Shown: positions 10,287-21,516 of the stretch, in pieces
Numbering within the stretch: the stretch's first letter is position 1
How the letters are laid out: every line of letters starts with the position of its first letter
Origin: Gyromitra esculenta
Taxonomy: Eukaryota > Ascomycota > Pezizomycetes > Pezizales > Discinaceae
DNA length: 64,000 bases
Assembly: GCA_038503075.1 (NCBI GenBank)
Contig: JBCAML010000013.1
Location: 558,001-622,000 of the forward strand
Reading direction: 5' to 3'
Position numbers and translations under genes: made by a program
Notes under the pieces: generated by a model
What the model saw: the letters and a program-made list of their open reading frames with translations, nothing else
What the model was told of the DNA's origin: nothing
The model's database searches: none

Positions 10287-10856
10287 ATGCCTAGAGAGAA
10301 TACTGGAGTGGAATCTGCACCTAGAGTCCCTTTGCTAATAAGAGCTGTGATTTTGGGGTTGCACTGGCATGGAGGAATGACTTTCAAAGCGATCAGTGGA
10401 AAGTTGGATGTGAAAGAAACAACAGCGAGTGCTATTGTCAGAAGAGCTAAGGTAAAATCTCTGGAATAGTGCCAAGACTTGAGCTAATAATATTTGACAG
10501 GATCGTGCTGCAGATGCCAGTGATTTGGAGGATGTGCTTGCATGTTTGGAGGACGAACATGGGGGTGGAAAGCCAATTTTGATTTCCAAAGGGTCAGAGA
10601 CATCTATTGCGCTGCGTGACCTATCGCAGAAGGATGAAACCCACTGGCAGATGCCTTTTGAAGATATTGCGAAGGAGTTGAATGTTCATGTAACACGTTC
10701 AACTCTGGAAAAAGTGTTTCACGATCATCATAATATCTTTCAGAGGAAAACCACACACAAGCCTCCTCTCAGTCCCGAACATATGGAGTCCCGGCTAGCA
10801 TTTGCTCATATGGCTCTTCATATCGCAATTCATTACATTGTGTTTACCGATGAGAT
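10287..10856 (+). pseudogene. Tc1-like transposase, segment 1 (exons 1 and 2)
   Basis: Exon 1 is 10287-10451 (ATG at 10287), then a 49-nt GT-AG intron (10452-10500), then exon 2 from 10501. The N-terminal part resembles a helix-turn-helix DNA-binding domain (MTFKAISGKLDVKETTASAI). Exon 2 ends in YIVFTDE, whose Asp fits the first catalytic residue of the DDE triad. The segment is cut at 10856 by the LTR insertion. Four parts together encode about 456 residues, somewhat longer than a typical Tc1 transposase of about 340-350. Confidence 0.85.
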
Positions 10857-10940
10857 TTTCACGGATAAGATTCGTATGATGGGTTAGGGTTTGTTATATG
10901 GTTGCAACAAGTTATGGTGATTGGGGAATAATGTCTTTGT

Positions 10941-11361
10941 CTCACGGTTGTGTTCCTCGTTAAGCCCTTCAATATCCCTGAAGGTGAGCAGTGCTACTTA
11001 AGCGAGGTGACAACACGTTCAAGGAGTGCAGTGTTTTCTACAAGTTCTACGAGGGGTCTATCTCAAGGCAAGATAAGTGCAACGGGGTAAACAGCGACAG
11101 CGAGGGTTCTGAGGTAGATCCCAAGTAGTATTCCGACAATTACAGGAGAAGGTAAACGAGAACGTTGCTTAAAGAAAGAAGAGAAAAGAGTACAAAGACG
11201 ACTAAAACCCTTCACTTAAATACCCCGCTTTCCCGTAACACAAGCCAACAATCCGACAATTACCGAAACGTAACCGAACAACAAAGCCATTATCCCCAAG
11301 GAAATTCTTCGTAAACACCAACCACTTCGTTCTAATCCATTACCCGGTTCCATCCGTGAAA
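10941..11361 (-). mobile_element. solo LTR nested in LTR 10857-12562
   Basis: 421 bp, minus strand, TTTCACGG-type ends. Exact TSD CTTTG (10936-10940 and 11362-11366). Confidence 0.92.
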
Positions 11362-11506
11362 CTTTGTTGTTCGGTTCGGGTTCGGTTAGGAGTCACGAGG
11401 CGTTAGAAGCAGGGTATTTAAGTATGGGATTTTGGTCGTTGTGTAGTTTCTTCCTTTTCTTTCCTTAAGCAACGTTCTCGTTTACCTTCTACTGTGTCTA
11501 CTCAAT

Positions 11507-11953
11507 TCTCACGGTTGATTTCCTCGTTAAGCCCTTCAGTATCCCTGAAGGTGAGCAGTGCTACTTAATGAGGTATCAACGCGTTCAAAGAGTGCAGCGT
11601 TTCTACAGGTTCTACGGTGGGTCTATCTCAAGGCGAAATAAGTGCAGCGAAGTAAACAGCGACAGCGAGGATTCTGAGATAGAATCGAGGTAGTATTTCT
11701 GAGATATACAAGAGAAGGTAAACGAGAACGTTGCTTAAGGAAAGAAGAGAAAGAGAAACAAGAGCGACCAAAGTTCTTTCTTAAATACCCCGCTTTCCTG
11801 TAACACCAACAACAACCCGACAACAACCGAAACACAAAGACATTATTCCAATAACCGAAACATAATCGAACAACAAAGGAATTATACAACCATCCAAACA
11901 ACGATATGACCAACAACCAAACCACGATTCATTCTTTAAGTCAATCCATGAAA
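11507..11953 (-). mobile_element. solo LTR nested in LTR 10857-12562, mixed termini
   Basis: 447 bp, minus strand. Its start is TTTCATGG, as in E3 and E4, but its end is CCGTGAGA, as in A, E1 and E2. Exact TSD TCAAT (11502-11506 and 11954-11958), so the boundaries are reliable. Confidence 0.9.
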
Positions 11954-11982
11954 TCAATACAATCTCGGTTCTCCCTCAGAAC

Positions 11983-12393
11983 TCTCAAGGAGCGAGATTC
12001 TCGTCAAGCTCTCAGGTATCCCCCGAGATAAGCAGTGCTACTTGAACGAGAATCCAACGACAGGAGAAGGTACGGGGATTCTACAGGCTCTACTAACGGT
12101 TCAAGTTATGATGACTTGAAGATGGCGACGGCGAGAGATTACGAGGTGTAATCCGAGGTTGTATTTATAAGATACAGTGAGTGTACAATAGAAGACGTTG
12201 CTTAAAGAGAAGAGAAAGAAAAGTACAACAAGAGGGGAAAACCCTTCGCTTATATACCCATAATCCATCTCTTTGATGAGAAACGCATGACTCATTGCAA
12301 TGGAAACCAAGGGAAACATAAAGAACGATCAACGAGGCAACACAGCAAAACACCTATACCACTAACCGACCGATGCAACAACCATCCATGAAA
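11983..12393 (-). mobile_element. solo LTR nested in LTR 10857-12562
   Basis: 411 bp, minus strand, TTTCATGG...CCTTGAGA. Exact TSD AGAAC (11978-11982 and 12394-12398). Confidence 0.92.
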
Positions 12394-12566
12394 AGAACCC
12401 TCGCTGTCACTGTTTACCTCGCTGCACTTATCTCGCCTTGAGATAGACCCCCGTAGGACTTGTAGAAACATTGCACTCTTTGAACGTTTTGATACCTCGC
12501 TCAAGTAGCACTGTTCACCTTCAGAGATACTGAAGGGCTTAACGAGAGACTCAACCGTGAGAAGAT

Positions 12567-12886
12567 GTGGGTAGAATTTAACTCCACGCGCCGTCAGCGT
12601 AACGTATCATGAATTAGAGGAGTGGATCCAAACGAATGGGCAATACACGATAAGGAGGATAAAGGTACAATAAGGATTATGTTTTGGAGAGCTATCTGTT
12701 TGGGATATAAAGGGCCTTGCCATGTTTGGGAACAAGATACAGAAGAGGATCAAATTCGACATCAAGGAATTGTGAATCGAGAGAATGACAGACTGTCACG
12801 ATTGCAAGCCGAAAATCAAGCAAATGCTGCTATTCCCGGAACATGGCAACATCACACCTTAGCGGAGATCAATAGAAGTATTGAGC
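12567..12886 (+). pseudogene. Tc1-like transposase, segment 2
   Basis: It resumes directly after the LTR and its duplicated AGAT; the codon split across 10855-10856 and 12567 becomes ATG. The text reads MWVEFNSTRRQR, then a TGA stop at 12610-12612, then an open frame (VDPNEWAIHDKED...FWRAICLGYKGPCHVW) to the insertion of element C. The TGA makes the gene non-functional; a CGA codon one transition away is a plausible ancestor. Confidence 0.85.
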
Positions 12887-13824
12887 TGTAAGACCGGTAC
12901 TTCTTACCGCACAGGAAATCTCCAAGAAGCTTTAGATAACAATCTAGACGCTATAACCTGCCCGGTTGCTATCCGCAACACAATACACAGGCGCAAGTCC
13001 TAACTGCTTCTTATGAACCGCTAAAAGATAACCGTAGAGTTCAAAGTAGGGATCGAGCAAAGTTCCGTGAAGAACTTCCAATAGTAAGGTTTTAATAACT
13101 AACGCTGAAGGGCCAAAGCCTTCAAGTGTTTTGTATAAAAGTAATTCACAAGAATAGAAAGAAATTGCACTAAGAATTTTGCTAAACAATATAATATTGA
13201 TAAGCGCTCGTTCTTCGTCGCTAACGATCCGACTCGTAGTTTACATCCACTGCGAGAGTATTTATAATGCCTCCTCTCTACTATGTTTGCATATAGTGCA
13301 GTGGCGCTAACTACTACGACAATACGAAACCACTTCGCCTTATCTCCATACCCGATACCCCATTGAGTTCCCGCCCGATCCGCGATTCTCCGAGCAGTAT
13401 GCATGTCGGTAACACGGAGTTACGTATTCGTCTTCATTGCGTTCGTCTCTTCGAGACGATCATTTCGCCTATCCGAATCGTCGCAGAAGATTGCGTTCCC
13501 TTATCTTTGTCAGTCTGTAACTCCGCCAGTTTTGGTCCGATTCGCAATCCGTTTGAACCACAGCGAAGCCAGACACTTCCCCTACATACCCTCCGGGTCC
13601 CATTCCGCCGGACGGTTTTGCTTGACGGCCTAGGGGTTACTTTTGCCCTCCGGGACAGGTCTTTTCTGGTGCTGTCCCCCCTTCTCCAAATACTATACCT
13701 ACTGGAAGGATTGGAGGCAGGGTAACAGGCTCCAGTCCCGATCCGGAAGGTGCTAAAGTAGGGTAACTCCAAAGATAGGGTAACTCCAGGGCCAGGAACT
13801 CCTTCAAAAGGTACAGGTATAACA
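12887..13824 (-). repeat. element C 3' LTR
   Basis: 938 bp, TG...CA on the minus strand. Indels and substitutions relative to 20004-20930 are concentrated in the middle part. Confidence 0.9.
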
Positions 13825-14029
13825 GTATCCCCTCCTGTGCTAGTCGTCCTCGTCTAACTATAATACAAAATAATTAACTGATTACAAAGTGGTTCTATAG
13901 CATCTTGGGTACGTAAAAACCACCGCGTTTACTTGGCCACGATGGAAAATTTTCCCCTCAGCTAGTTTTTAGTAGTAAAACATTTTATACATATTCTAAA
14001 CGCAAGGAAAGAATACAAATGAAGCTTAT

Positions 14030-17000
14030 TTACACAGCTGTTGTGGGTAAAGACTGTGAAATTCGGCAATTGCTTCGGCTATTGGCTAATCCTCCTTCGT
14101 CGGCAGTGTTCCCATGAGTTCTCATCTTCCGGGTATCCCACCCATTTGATGAAGTAGAACATCCGGCTAATCGTTCGTCGTCCCACTTTGGTTTCTCTCT
14201 TCTCGCTTTGACGATGTATTCCACCTCGTACTCATTGTCACCTTCAATGTCGTCAGGCGGCGGTCGGTCTTGTTTTCGGGTTTCCTGACGCTTGTCCGGT
14301 ATGGCTCGAGCAAGGATACATGGAAGGTGGGGAATATCCTCCAGCGACCTCCTGTATCTAAAGTGCAAGCTCTAGTACCGACTCGTAATCGGGAAGGGTC
14401 CGTATGACTTAGGGGCTAACTTTTTCGTTGGACGCTTGGTTCTAATGTTTCTGGCGTCGAGCATTACTAAATCTCCGACCTTAAAGGATGGTTCCGCCTG
14501 TCGTTTCTTGTCAAAATATTTGGACATGTTTTCTCGGGTGGCTTTGAGCGAGGTAGTGGCAAAATCGTTTACTTTCTGAAGCCAATGTGCGTATAACTTT
14601 GACGCTGGATTCTTGACTTCGGTATCAATCGTCCAAGCTGTTCTGGGATGGAAACCATGATTGGCATAGAAGGGGCTGATTCCAGTGGCTGTGGCTTCGG
14701 CATTGTTGTAAGCGAACTCCGCTAACGGCAGTAGGTCGTACCAGTCATCTTGGTCGTAGTTGACGAAGTTTCTTAGGTAGGCTTCCAGGACTTGATTAAC
14801 CCTTTCGGTTTGTCCGTCGGTCTCAGGATGGAATGCGGTAGATTTGCTGGACTTAATGTCTAGAAGTTTGCATAATGAGGTCCAGAATTCCCTGTGAGCT
14901 TAGCATCTCGGTCTGAAACAATTTCTTTCGGAAGCCCGTGAAGTTTCCAAACTTTGTCAACAAAAGCCTTTGCCACATCACTTGCTGTAGCTCTTTCTAT
15001 TAGTGGGATGAAGTGCGCCATCTTGGTAAACCTGTCAACTACTACACATATTTGGGTGAATCCTCTCGACTCGGGTAACTGGACGATGAAGTCTGTTGAT
15101 ATCGACATCCATGGAGCGTATGGGGTCTCTAGCGGTTGCAGGAGTCCATATTTCTTATGACGCACGGATTTGTTATGTTGGCATGGATCGCATGAGCGGA
15201 CGTAATCTGTAATCCACTCGGTCATATGAGGCCAGTAGAAGTTCCGCTGAACAAGTTCCGTGGTTTTGTCCATGCCAAAGTGCCCTGCTATCTTGGAGTC
15301 GTGTTCATTTTCTAAAATGGTAGTTTTGATTTCATCATCGTTAGGGATTGTTAGCCTGTTTTTCCAATAGAGGAGTTCCTCCATCACTGTGTAGTGTTGT
15401 AGCCTCTTGATTTCGCTGCCAGCTTTAACTAAGTCTCGAATTTCCTTATAGTCTTCGTCGACTCGACCTTTCTTTTAACCTGCTCCAAAAAGTCCGAATT
15501 AAATTTAAGGACTTGAAGCGCTTTGAGGGATGCTGATGAAATAAGTAGCTCCTCGTGTGTTGTATTAGGATTAAAATTATAATGGTGATGATTGCCGTTT
15601 GAGTCCAGCTCGGTAAAGTGTAACGGGTCATCGTTTTGGTTTTGTACAATTGTGTTATCGTCTTTTCTATGAATTAAGGATATAACGATTGACTTACTGA
15701 CGGCCAGTCATATCGACTTGGCCGCTTCGAACATGGCTTCTGTAGGCTGTGTTGTATCCTCCTTAGGACGATACTCCGGTCGTCTTGATAATGCATCTGG
15801 CTTTCCTCCCGCGATCCAGGTCGATATATGATTTTAAAGTCGAATGACGATAAATATTCCGCCCATCTAGCCTGTCGTCGATTTAGATCCTTGTCTCCTT
15901 CATGAAATATTCGAGATTTTTATGGTCCGTATAGACGATCGCTGGTGCTTGCTTCCTTCTAGGTAATGTCGCCATTCCTTGAAGGCGGTTACTATCGCGA
16001 GTAGTTCTTTATCGTGCACCTCGTAGTTAAGTTCGCTTTATTAAATTTTCTGGAATGGAATGCTACGGGATGTAGCTTGCTATCGATGATCTGCGAGAGG
16101 ACGCAACCTAGCGCATAGTCTGAGGCGTCGGTTTCTACCACAGTCTGCCGTTCCGGCGCAAAGTGACAAAGGATAGGTGCTGTCGTGAAGGCAACTTTTA
16201 GGTACTCGAAGGCTATCGCTTGACGGTCACCCCATTGGAATTTCTTGGGGTCCCCTTTGGTTAACTCGGTTAAGGGACTTGCAACTTGGGAGAAATTTTC
16301 AATGAATCGTCGGTAAAAATTGGCGAATCCAATGAATACCTGAACATCGTGTATGCTCTTCGGGGTTTCCCATGAAAGGATTGACTCGACCTTCTTCATT
16401 GACATAGACATGCCTTTGTCAGAAATTATGTACCCAAAAACTCAACTTCTCGCAAGTGAAAGTAGCTTTTCTTAATGGATACTGCCAAACCCTCGTCCTC
16501 CAACCGCTGCAGGACTCTGGTCACCAAGGCCTCATGTTCCTCGAGGGTCTTTGAGTAGATGAGGATGTCGTCAATATAAACCACGACCCCTTGGTCCAGA
16601 AATTCGCGGAGCACCTGATGCATCATATCTTGAAAGGTTGCGGGGGCATTTGCCAAGTCGAAAGGCATGACTGTGTACTTGAAATGACCATATCTTGTAC
16701 GAAATGCTGTTTTCCACTCATCGCCTTCTTTGATACGGATCTGGTGAAAACCGTCTTTGAGGTCCAGTTTGGTAAAGATCGAAGCCCCATTGACTCTATC
16801 ACGCAATTCGGACATTAGCGGCAGAGGGTATCGGTTCTTTACTGTCACCTTGTTCAAGCCACGGTAATCTACGCATAGTCGTAGCCCTCCGTCTGGTTTC
16901 GGCGCGAATAATATGGGCGACCCAGCAGGTGACTTGCTTGGCCGTATCTTCCCTTCGGCCACCATTTTGTCCAAGTACTTCCGGAGAATCTCAAGTTCTT

Positions 17001-17844
17001 TTTCCGAAAGTTTATAGATCGGACCCCACGGGGCGGTTGTCCCATGCTCGAGATCAATAGCGTGATCGAATGGCCTTCGTTCTGGCAAGGATTCCTGGAT
17101 GGGAGTGCCGAATAGACTGACAAATCGGTGGTATGCTCCCGGGAGAGTCTTCAGAAGTTCAGTTTCTTCGTCATCGATTGCACGCACCATGCCAATTATT
17201 CGGGCATTCTCGTCCAGGCCCAGCCATTCGTCATATTCGATATCGTTCTCGGTATTAAGAGGAGCAGTCGTCACAGAGCACTGGTTACAGCAACCAGGAG
17301 ATTCGAACTTCCAGTTTGCGTGGTCGTAAGGGTTTTCCAACCGGTGACTCGTCAACCACCAACCCGCTGGCACTATCAAGTCTAACCCAGCCTCGACTGG
17401 CCCAATCTCGCAAGATACATTAGATGTATGATTATTGCCTATGATCATAGTAATAGGGTTAGTAAAGGCTTGTCCCGCTCCAACCACTTCTTCACCTGTG
17501 AAGTTTCTAATGGTTAACGGGACGTCTCTTTGCACCTTTGGGACCGACCATTTCCTAACAAACAAAGGGGACAAGAGAAAAACATTAGCTCCAGAATCTA
17601 GCAATACATTGACTACCACCTTCCTTCCATTGATTACCAGTAGCGCTTGCCCTCGGGGCCGCTCGTATACGGTGGGTTCTGTATGTTGTTTTTTGTTGGA
17701 CGATTCCGAAGAGTCGTCCTCCTTTCTTTTTCGTTTGTTTTTGTATTTTTCGGTCTCAAGGATTGAGACAATTCTTTCTTCGATTGCCAGGGTTTCGAAT
17801 GTTTGGTTAACGTCTGCTACCTCCTGGCCCGCCGGTAGTCGACC
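14030..17844 (-). pseudogene. pol: Pol of element C, several frameshifts
   Basis: Recognisable blocks in order on the minus strand: protease (NVLLDSGANVFLLS, near 17610), RT ([31 protein letters not shown] near 16570), RT end and RNase H in a second frame (15992-16411, VETDASDYALG), integrase zinc finger and core (14860-15387, CDPCQ, STDFIVQLPES, VSDRDAKLTG), integrase end with FHPETDGQTERVN (14700-14860) and a frameshifted chromodomain (about 14100-14260). At least three frame changes separate these blocks, so no full-length Pol is possible. The presence of a chromodomain makes C a chromovirus too, though of another lineage than A and E1-E4. Confidence 0.85.
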
Positions 17845-19961
17845 TAGTGAAAATTCTCTGACATTTCCTCGTCAGAATTTGTATTTGCATAAAGATTAAC
17901 AGGGGTCCTGGAGATCCGCCCCTTTGGAGCGGTAACTCCGCTCACGGCCCCTTTTGCAGGTGGCGCTGTCGCGGCCCTCGTTTTGGGCGCTAGCTTCAAA
18001 CGCTTCTCTAATGCATCCCCAGCACTCTGCTCATTCTTTTCGGGCTTGACCCATTTTCGTTTACGACTGGCGCCGGCTTGCGCTGATGATACCGTTCGAG
18101 GTTCCTTCATGTCGCACGTCTTCCAGTGACAGTCGGGCCGACCACACCTAGTGCAGTGTTTCGCCCGTCTGCGTCGGTCAACTAGGTCCTGACTTACCCC
18201 TTCATGAGCAGCCTTCCAACCCGAGGCATCTCCGGTGCTGTTAGTGGGGGGAGGGGCATCCTTTTTAGGGGTATCCTCCTTGACATTACTTTTTGAGTCC
18301 TTCTTGACTCTGTTTTTGAACCCCTTTTCCCGACGTTCCTCTTGCTTTTTCTCCTCCTTTTTCCCACGACCATCCGTGGCTGGGAGACCTCTATTCTCCA
18401 GTTTCTGGTGATACAAATACTCCTCCCACAACCTTCCTCTTGATCGTAAGGCCTCCAGCCATTGTACATCATCGTCAAACGGACCACAACCTACCATCAA
18501 CTCTCGTATCTTGAGAGGGATCTTTGCTTCGACCTTCATCCTCCACAGTGTCCCAGCCATCCCAACCTTTATATTTAGGTTGCTCATTTTGAGGATATAT
18601 TCCTCAACGGTTGTGTAAGGTACACGATCCATGGCATATATGGCATCGCGTTTTTCGTCCGGAGAACAGAATACTTCCTTCATCTTCAGTGAGAAGGTTG
18701 CCCAGTAGGCATACTCTGGTTCCTGGATTTGTCCTTCGGCTCCGTCCATCTTGTTGGTATACATAACAACGTATGGTCGAGCCTTGTTTCCTTCACAACG
18801 GCTGGCGGCATAGTGGATTTTGTGTCGGTCGCTGGTCCAAAGCCACTCATTCATCTCAAAATATACTTCGCAGCTTCGGATCCATGCTCTGAGATCCTGG
18901 TTTGTGGCAGCAGTGAATTTTTCTGGTTCACCGATCGGGATCTTGTGGTGTCGAGATGACGGTGATGCTTGGGGGTACCTGTGATCAATGGTGATTACCA
19001 TCTCACCAGGGTTATTTGGGGGGGGTGGCGGTGGAGGTGCATTACTTGGTGTCCTCCGCCGTCGGTTCTCTCTTTCTCTTTTTCTGCTGGCCAGCCATCG
19101 ATTGGTATCTTCGATGTTCTTCCTGGCCCTTTCTTCCTCCGAATCATCCGATGACGATCCGTCACCTGATCCAGGGGCGCCAGCACCAACACGGTAATTA
19201 GGTCCATGTGGGGGCTGCCCACCATTACCTCCGTGTGCTCCGGAGGGTTCACCTCGTTCACTTTGGGCTGGTTCCTTTCCTTTCTCGCTTCTAGTGGGAG
19301 GTAGTTGGGGTGCATGAATAGAGCCACTGAGGCCTGCTTCTGATCGGGCTGGTAGTTCTGACTGAGCTCGAATATGTTGAGTGATCTGACTGAGTAACAC
19401 TCCCTGATCGTTAAGCTGACTTCGTTGTCTTTGCATTTCTCCTACTGTTTCCCCCACTATAGCTTCGACAACCGTTTCCACCCTTCCAATGCGCTGGTGT
19501 GCCTCATGTCCTTGCTGTTGCAGGGCCAGGCCAATGTTATTACCAAGACCGTGAACCAGTACCTCGATACGGGCGAGTTCTTCGGCCGAGAACTCTTGTT
19601 GGTCTGCCATGCGCTGCTGGATATGGGTTAGGCTTAGATATTGAGTTTGAGCCTGTGAGTTAAGTTGGTTTAAGGCAACGGTGTTTCCTGCCTGAGCCTC
19701 TTCTTGCCTTAGTACAACGTGTCTAAAGGCTTCGTTTAGCGTAAGCATGAGATTATCACGCTGTGCATGAACATCCTCAATTTGAGCACTGCTCCGTAGG
19801 AATTGCGGATGAGGCGTGAAGTGTTTTGGAATGAAGGGCTTAGGAGCGGGTGTGAGATGGGTAGTTCTTCGACGGGCCAAGGAGTTCCTCGAAGAGTGTC
19901 TCGAGATGGGATCCTCAGAACCGTCAGACATGTCTGTATCCATCACAAATACATCCGCCAT
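17844..19961 (-). CDS. gag: Gag polyprotein of element C
   Basis: 705 residues from the ATG at 19961, about 40 nt inside the 5' LTR edge. The N-terminal half is Gln-rich and probably coiled coil, followed by an acidic Ser-rich stretch. The central Gag core includes KFTAATNQDLRAWIRSCEVY and EYILKMSNLN. A zinc-knuckle-like motif (CTRCGRPDCHWKTC) lies near the C-terminus, followed by a Lys/Ala-rich basic tail. The frame is intact although pol is broken. It ends at TAG 17844-17846; the pol frame is open in -1 from that point. Unlike the other elements, no canonical slippery heptamer precedes the stop (the bases are GAG AAT TTT CAC TAG). Confidence 0.88.
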   Translation of the reverse strand: MADVFVMDTDMSDGSEDPISRHSSRNSLARRRTTHLTPAPKPFIPKHFTPHPQFLRSSAQIEDVHAQRDNLMLTLNEAFRHVVLRQEEAQAGNTVALNQLNSQAQTQYLSLTHIQQRMADQQEFSAEELARIEVLVHGLGNNIGLALQQQGHEAHQRIGRVETVVEAIVGETVGEMQRQRSQLNDQGVLLSQITQHIRAQSELPARSEAGLSGSIHAPQLPPTRSEKGKEPAQSERGEPSGAHGGNGGQPPHGPNYRVGAGAPGSGDGSSSDDSEEERARKNIEDTNRWLASRKRERENRRRRTPSNAPPPPPPPNNPGEMVITIDHRYPQASPSSRHHKIPIGEPEKFTAATNQDLRAWIRSCEVYFEMNEWLWTSDRHKIHYAASRCEGNKARPYVVMYTNKMDGAEGQIQEPEYAYWATFSLKMKEVFCSPDEKRDAIYAMDRVPYTTVEEYILKMSNLNIKVGMAGTLWRMKVEAKIPLKIRELMVGCGPFDDDVQWLEALRSRGRLWEEYLYHQKLENRGLPATDGRGKKEEKKQEERREKGFKNRVKKDSKSNVKEDTPKKDAPPPTNSTGDASGWKAAHEGVSQDLVDRRRRAKHCTRCGRPDCHWKTCDMKEPRTVSSAQAGASRKRKWVKPEKNEQSAGDALEKRLKLAPKTRAATAPPAKGAVSGVTAPKGRISRTPVNLYANTNSDEEMSENFH

Positions 19962-20003
19962 TATAGTTGAATAACCAAAGTATTGATATGCCTATCAATA
20001 TAC

Positions 20004-20930
20004 TGTAAGACCGGTACTTCTTACCGCACAGGAAATCTCCAAGAAGCTTTAGATAACAATCTAGACGCTATAACCTGCCCGGTTGCTATCCGCAACACAA
20101 TACACAGGCGCAAGTCCTAACTGCTTCTTATGAACCGCTAAAAGATAACCGTAGAGTTCAAAGTAGGGATCGAGCAAAGTTCCGTGAAGAACTTCCAATA
20201 GTAAGGTTTTAATAACTAACGCTGAAGGGCCAAAGCCTTGCTAAGCGAGATAAAAGTAATTCACAAGTAATAGAGTAAATTGCACGGAAGTAATTTTGCT
20301 AAGAACAATATAATATTGATAAGGCTCGTTCTTCGTTGCTAATGATCCGACTCAGAGTTTACATCCACTGCGAGAGTATTTATAATGCCTCCTCTCTACT
20401 ATGTTTGGGTGTAGTGTGGTGTAGAGGCGCTAACTACTATGACAACATGAAACCACTTCGCCTTATCTCCATACCCAATACCCCATTGAGTTCCCTGGCC
20501 CCGATCCGCGATTCTCCGAGCAGTATGCATGTCGGTAACACGGGAGTTACGTATTCGTCTTCATTGCGTTCGTCTCTTCGAGACGATCATTTCGCCTATG
20601 TCCGAATCGTCGCAGAAGATTGCGTTCCTTATCTTTGTCGCCTGTAACTCCGCCAGTTTTGGTCCGATTCGCAATCCGTTTGAACCACAGCGAAGCCAGA
20701 CACTTCCCCTACATACCCTCCGGGTCCCATTCCGCCCGACCGTTTTGCTTGAGGGGGGTGACACTTTGCCCGACAGTCTCTGCTTGTCTCTCCAAATACT
20801 ATACCTACTGAAGTGATTGGAGGCAGGGTAACAGGCTCCAGTCCTGATCCGGAAGGTGCTAAAGTAGGGTAACTCCAAAGATAGGGTAACTCCAGGGCCA
20901 GGAACTCCTTCAAAAGGTACGGGTATAACA
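20004..20930 (-). repeat. element C 5' LTR
   Basis: 927 bp, TG...CA on the minus strand. It contains a TATAAATA-like box and, about 65 nt further on, TATCAATAT (20313-20321), complementary to the internal sequence just after the LTR (19990-20003). Confidence 0.9.
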
Positions 20931-20935
20931 TGAGC

Positions 20936-20967
20936 AGCCAGAATATTGATGAAGGGCAGAACTTGGA
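20936..20967 (+). pseudogene. Tc1-like transposase, segment 3 (32 bp between two LTR insertions)
   Basis: Tiny remnant between element C (right TSD ends 20935) and the C-type solo LTR (starts 20968). It keeps the frame of the flanking segments and contains two tandem TGA codons (20947-20952). Its existence shows that the two C-type insertions were independent events 32 bp apart. Confidence 0.8.
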
Positions 20968-21516
20968 TGTTATCGCATAGCTTTTGAAGGAGTTCACCTG
21001 GCCCTGGAGTTACCCTATCTTTGGAGTTACCCTACTTTAGCACCTTCCGGATCAGGACTGGAGCCTGTTACCCTGCCTCCAATCCTTCCAAGATATATTA
21101 TTTGAGAGGGGGACAAACTGAAAGCGCTGTCCCGAGCAAAAGTAACCCCTAAGCCGTCAAGCAAAACCGTCCGGCGGGAATGGGACCCGGTATGTAGGGG
21201 AAGTGTCTGGCTTCGCTAAACAAACCATATGTCAAGCCACCGGTCAGACGAAGCTACGACTGACAACGCAATGCTACCTGTTTGACTGATGATAGGAAAG
21301 CTCGAAGAGACGAACGCAATGAAGACGAATACGCTCCCGTGTTACCGACATGCATACTGCTCGGAGAATCACGGATCGTGCGTGAGAACTCAATGGGGTA
21401 TCGGGTATGGAGATAAGGCGAAGTGATTTTATGTTGTCATAGTAGTTAGCGCCTCTACACCACACTATACCCAAACATAGTAGAGAGGAGGCATTATAAA
21501 TACTCTCGCAGTGGAT

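Larger units (their letters stand above)
10857..12562 (+). mobile_element. solo LTR, TTTCACGG family, hit by three further solo LTRs
   Basis: The LTR pieces are 10857-10940, 11367-11506, 11959-11982 and 12399-12562; together they form one ordinary LTR of about 410 bp that begins TTTCACGG and ends CCGTGAGA. It interrupts the transposase codon after FTDE. AGAT occurs at both outer edges (10853-10856 and 12563-12566), so the TSD is 4 bp, or 5 bp with one base lost. Confidence 0.9.
12887..20930 (-). mobile_element. element C: full-length, degraded Ty3/gypsy element with long LTRs
   Basis: LTRs 20004-20930 (5') and 12887-13824 (3') are 927 and 938 bp with canonical TG...CA ends. The exact TSD TGAGC lies at 12882-12886 and 20931-20935. 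Gag (17844-19961) is open; pol is broken by several frameshifts. The LTRs differ visibly (for example around 13125-13190 versus 20238-20310), so this insertion is older than E1-E3. It is a different lineage from A and E1-E4: protease motif DSGA, RT motif YIDD, and a much longer Gag. Confidence 0.92.
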
